In this document: piece by piece, positions 63,182 through 64,000 of the stretch
Layout: each line of letters starts with the position of its first letter
How positions within the stretch are numbered: the stretch's first letter is position 1
Source of the DNA: Methylobacterium sp. J-076
GTDB taxonomy: Bacteria; Pseudomonadota; Alphaproteobacteria; Rhizobiales; Beijerinckiaceae
Reading direction: 5' to 3'
DNA: 64,000 bases
Assembly: GCF_022829405.1 (NCBI RefSeq)
Contig: NZ_JAKSXW010000133.1
Span: 310,001-374,000 of the forward strand
Position numbers and translations under genes: made by a program
Notes under the pieces: generated by a model
Seen by the model: the letters and a program-made list of their open reading frames with translations, nothing else
Databases searched by the model: none
What the model was told of the DNA's origin: nothing

Positions 63182-63577
63182 ATGTCCAGGACTCCGTCGT
63201 CGGCAGGTGTGCCCGCCCTCGTTCTCGTCGTCGCGCTCGCCGCCGGTGGCCTCGCCGGCTGCCAGGCCCTGGGCGGAACGTCCGGCGTGATGCCCGAGAC
63301 CGATGTCGGCCTGCCGCCCTCCATGCGCAACGCCATGCCGAACCGCGGGGCCCGGACGGCCAGCGTGGACGACGAGGGCCGGCCGCTCCAGACCCAGCCG
63401 ACCCGGAACCTCGACGTGCCGAGGACCGCGGGCGCCGCCAGCCGCGGCACCGATGCGGGTGAGCGGCGCATCCGCCGCGACGAGCTGGAGGGCAGCGACA
63501 GCCGCAGCGGCAGCTCGTCCTCGATGGCCCCGGCGCTCACCCCCGGCGGCAGCGTCGGCCTCGGCGGCAAGTTCTGA
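63182..63577 (+). CDS. putative lipoprotein
   Basis: The protein has 131 residues. The N-terminus has a lipoprotein signal with lipobox LAGC (ALVLVVALAAGGLAGCQALGG), so it should be lipidated and membrane-anchored. The mature part is polar and Gly/Ser/Arg-rich with no recognised domain. It is convergent with the PRC-barrel gene that follows 10 bp later. A short hairpin (cgccggccctcagccggcg) covers the two ends. Confidence 0.75.
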   Translation: MSRTPSSAGVPALVLVVALAAGGLAGCQALGGTSGVMPETDVGLPPSMRNAMPNRGARTASVDDEGRPLQTQPTRNLDVPRTAGAASRGTDAGERRIRRDELEGSDSRSGSSSSMAPALTPGGSVGLGGKF

Positions 63578-63587
63578 ACGCCGGCCC

Positions 63588-63974
63588 TCAGCCGGCGGCG
63601 AACAGGCTGCCGTAATACTCGTCGAGCTTCTTCTTGTAGTTCGGATCGACGAAACCGTCCTCGCCCGGCCCCTGGCTCGGCGCCCCCGACAGGGCGCCGG
63701 GATCGATATCGACCACGTAGCCCCCGAGATCGGTGCTGTAGCTCAGGGCCCGCCACGGCAGGGGATGGTGGTTCTCGCCCAGGCCGAGGAACCCGCCGAA
63801 GGCGAGGACGGCGTAGGCGACCTGCCCCGACACCTTGTCCACCATGAAGTTGTGGACCGTGCCGAGGTGCTGGCCCGAGCGGTCGTAGACCGCAGTCCCC
63901 TCCACCTTGTTCGACGCGATCAGGCGCGGCGTCTCGTCGAGGGCGACGCCCTCCGCCCCCGGGTCGAGCTCCAT
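63588..63974 (-). CDS. PRC-barrel domain protein
   Basis: The protein has 128 residues with no signal peptide. It has one PRC-barrel domain (LIASNKVEGTAVYDRSGQHLGTVHNFMVDKVSGQVAYAVLAFGGFLGLGENHHPLPWRAL) and an acidic C-terminal tail (DPNYKKKLDEYYGSL). It shares the FGGFLG core with the exported PRC-barrel protein at 62128 but is cytosolic. Function is unknown; such proteins occur in stress and membrane-linked contexts. Confidence 0.87.
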   Translation of the reverse strand: MELDPGAEGVALDETPRLIASNKVEGTAVYDRSGQHLGTVHNFMVDKVSGQVAYAVLAFGGFLGLGENHHPLPWRALSYSTDLGGYVVDIDPGALSGAPSQGPGEDGFVDPNYKKKLDEYYGSLFAAG

Positions 63975-64000
63975 CGTACCCGGCTTCCTGACGGCCCGTT

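Overview
The window reads as a chromosomal segment of a very GC-rich alphaproteobacterium of the Rhizobiales, most like Methylobacterium/Methylorubrum. The reasons are gene content and style: a very-long-chain-acyl lipid A cluster ending in an LpxXL-type acyltransferase, an Omp25/RopB-type beta-barrel, a DUF1223 protein, PRC-barrel proteins with long Pro/Ala tails, a paired DUF6502/DUF5666 operon, and many copies of a palindromic intergenic repeat (core cgtcattgcgagcgnagcg). The species call is an inference.

Positions 1 to about 6.32 kb are one end of an integrated mobile element. It holds the 3' end of an FtsH/M41-type peptidase gene, several small unrecognised ORFs, an excisionase-like HTH gene, a tyrosine recombinase preceded by a truncated duplicate of its own N-terminus, an AT-richer non-coding block and a large serine recombinase. 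The serine recombinase lies directly against comM (yifB, Mg-chelatase-like), which is cut after about 215 codons. The rest of comM must lie beyond the left edge.

From 7 to 17 kb are housekeeping and small exported proteins: PepSY, SGNH hydrolase, an epimerase, a zinc-uptake operon (ZnuC, ZnuB and a small membrane ORF) divergent from zur around a Zur-box-like palindrome, a stand-alone selB, a CYTH-CHAD protein and a TerB-like protein. From 17 to 25 kb come an M20 amidohydrolase, the brnTA toxin-antitoxin pair, and a fabF, fabG-like, adh, lpxXL series for very-long-chain lipid A acylation. That series is split by an SH3-like exported protein and a PemK/MazF-like toxin-antitoxin pair.

From 25 to 45 kb are a SulP transporter, hslU without hslV beside it, an SDR, yebC, ada, a 115-bp tandem repeat array, the DUF6502/DUF5666 pair, small membrane proteins, an outer-membrane beta-barrel, a phospholipase A2-like secreted protein, grpE, glnD, an orphan SsuA-type binding protein, two membrane-tethered TAXI-type paralogues and recX.

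From 45 to 64 kb are a radical SAM plus DUF4130-UdgX DNA repair pair, a degraded MNT/HEPN module, polA, a GIY-YIG gene sitting between the arms of a palindromic repeat, a quinone oxidoreductase, an adenosine-kinase-type PfkB protein, Uma2, an MFS carrier, glutaminase, an ABC exporter, a PRC-barrel/MFS operon, a lipoprotein and a second PRC-barrel protein. DNA repair is a recurring theme (ada, recX, UdgX, radical SAM, polA), but these genes do not form one operon. No tRNA, rRNA or CRISPR array was found.
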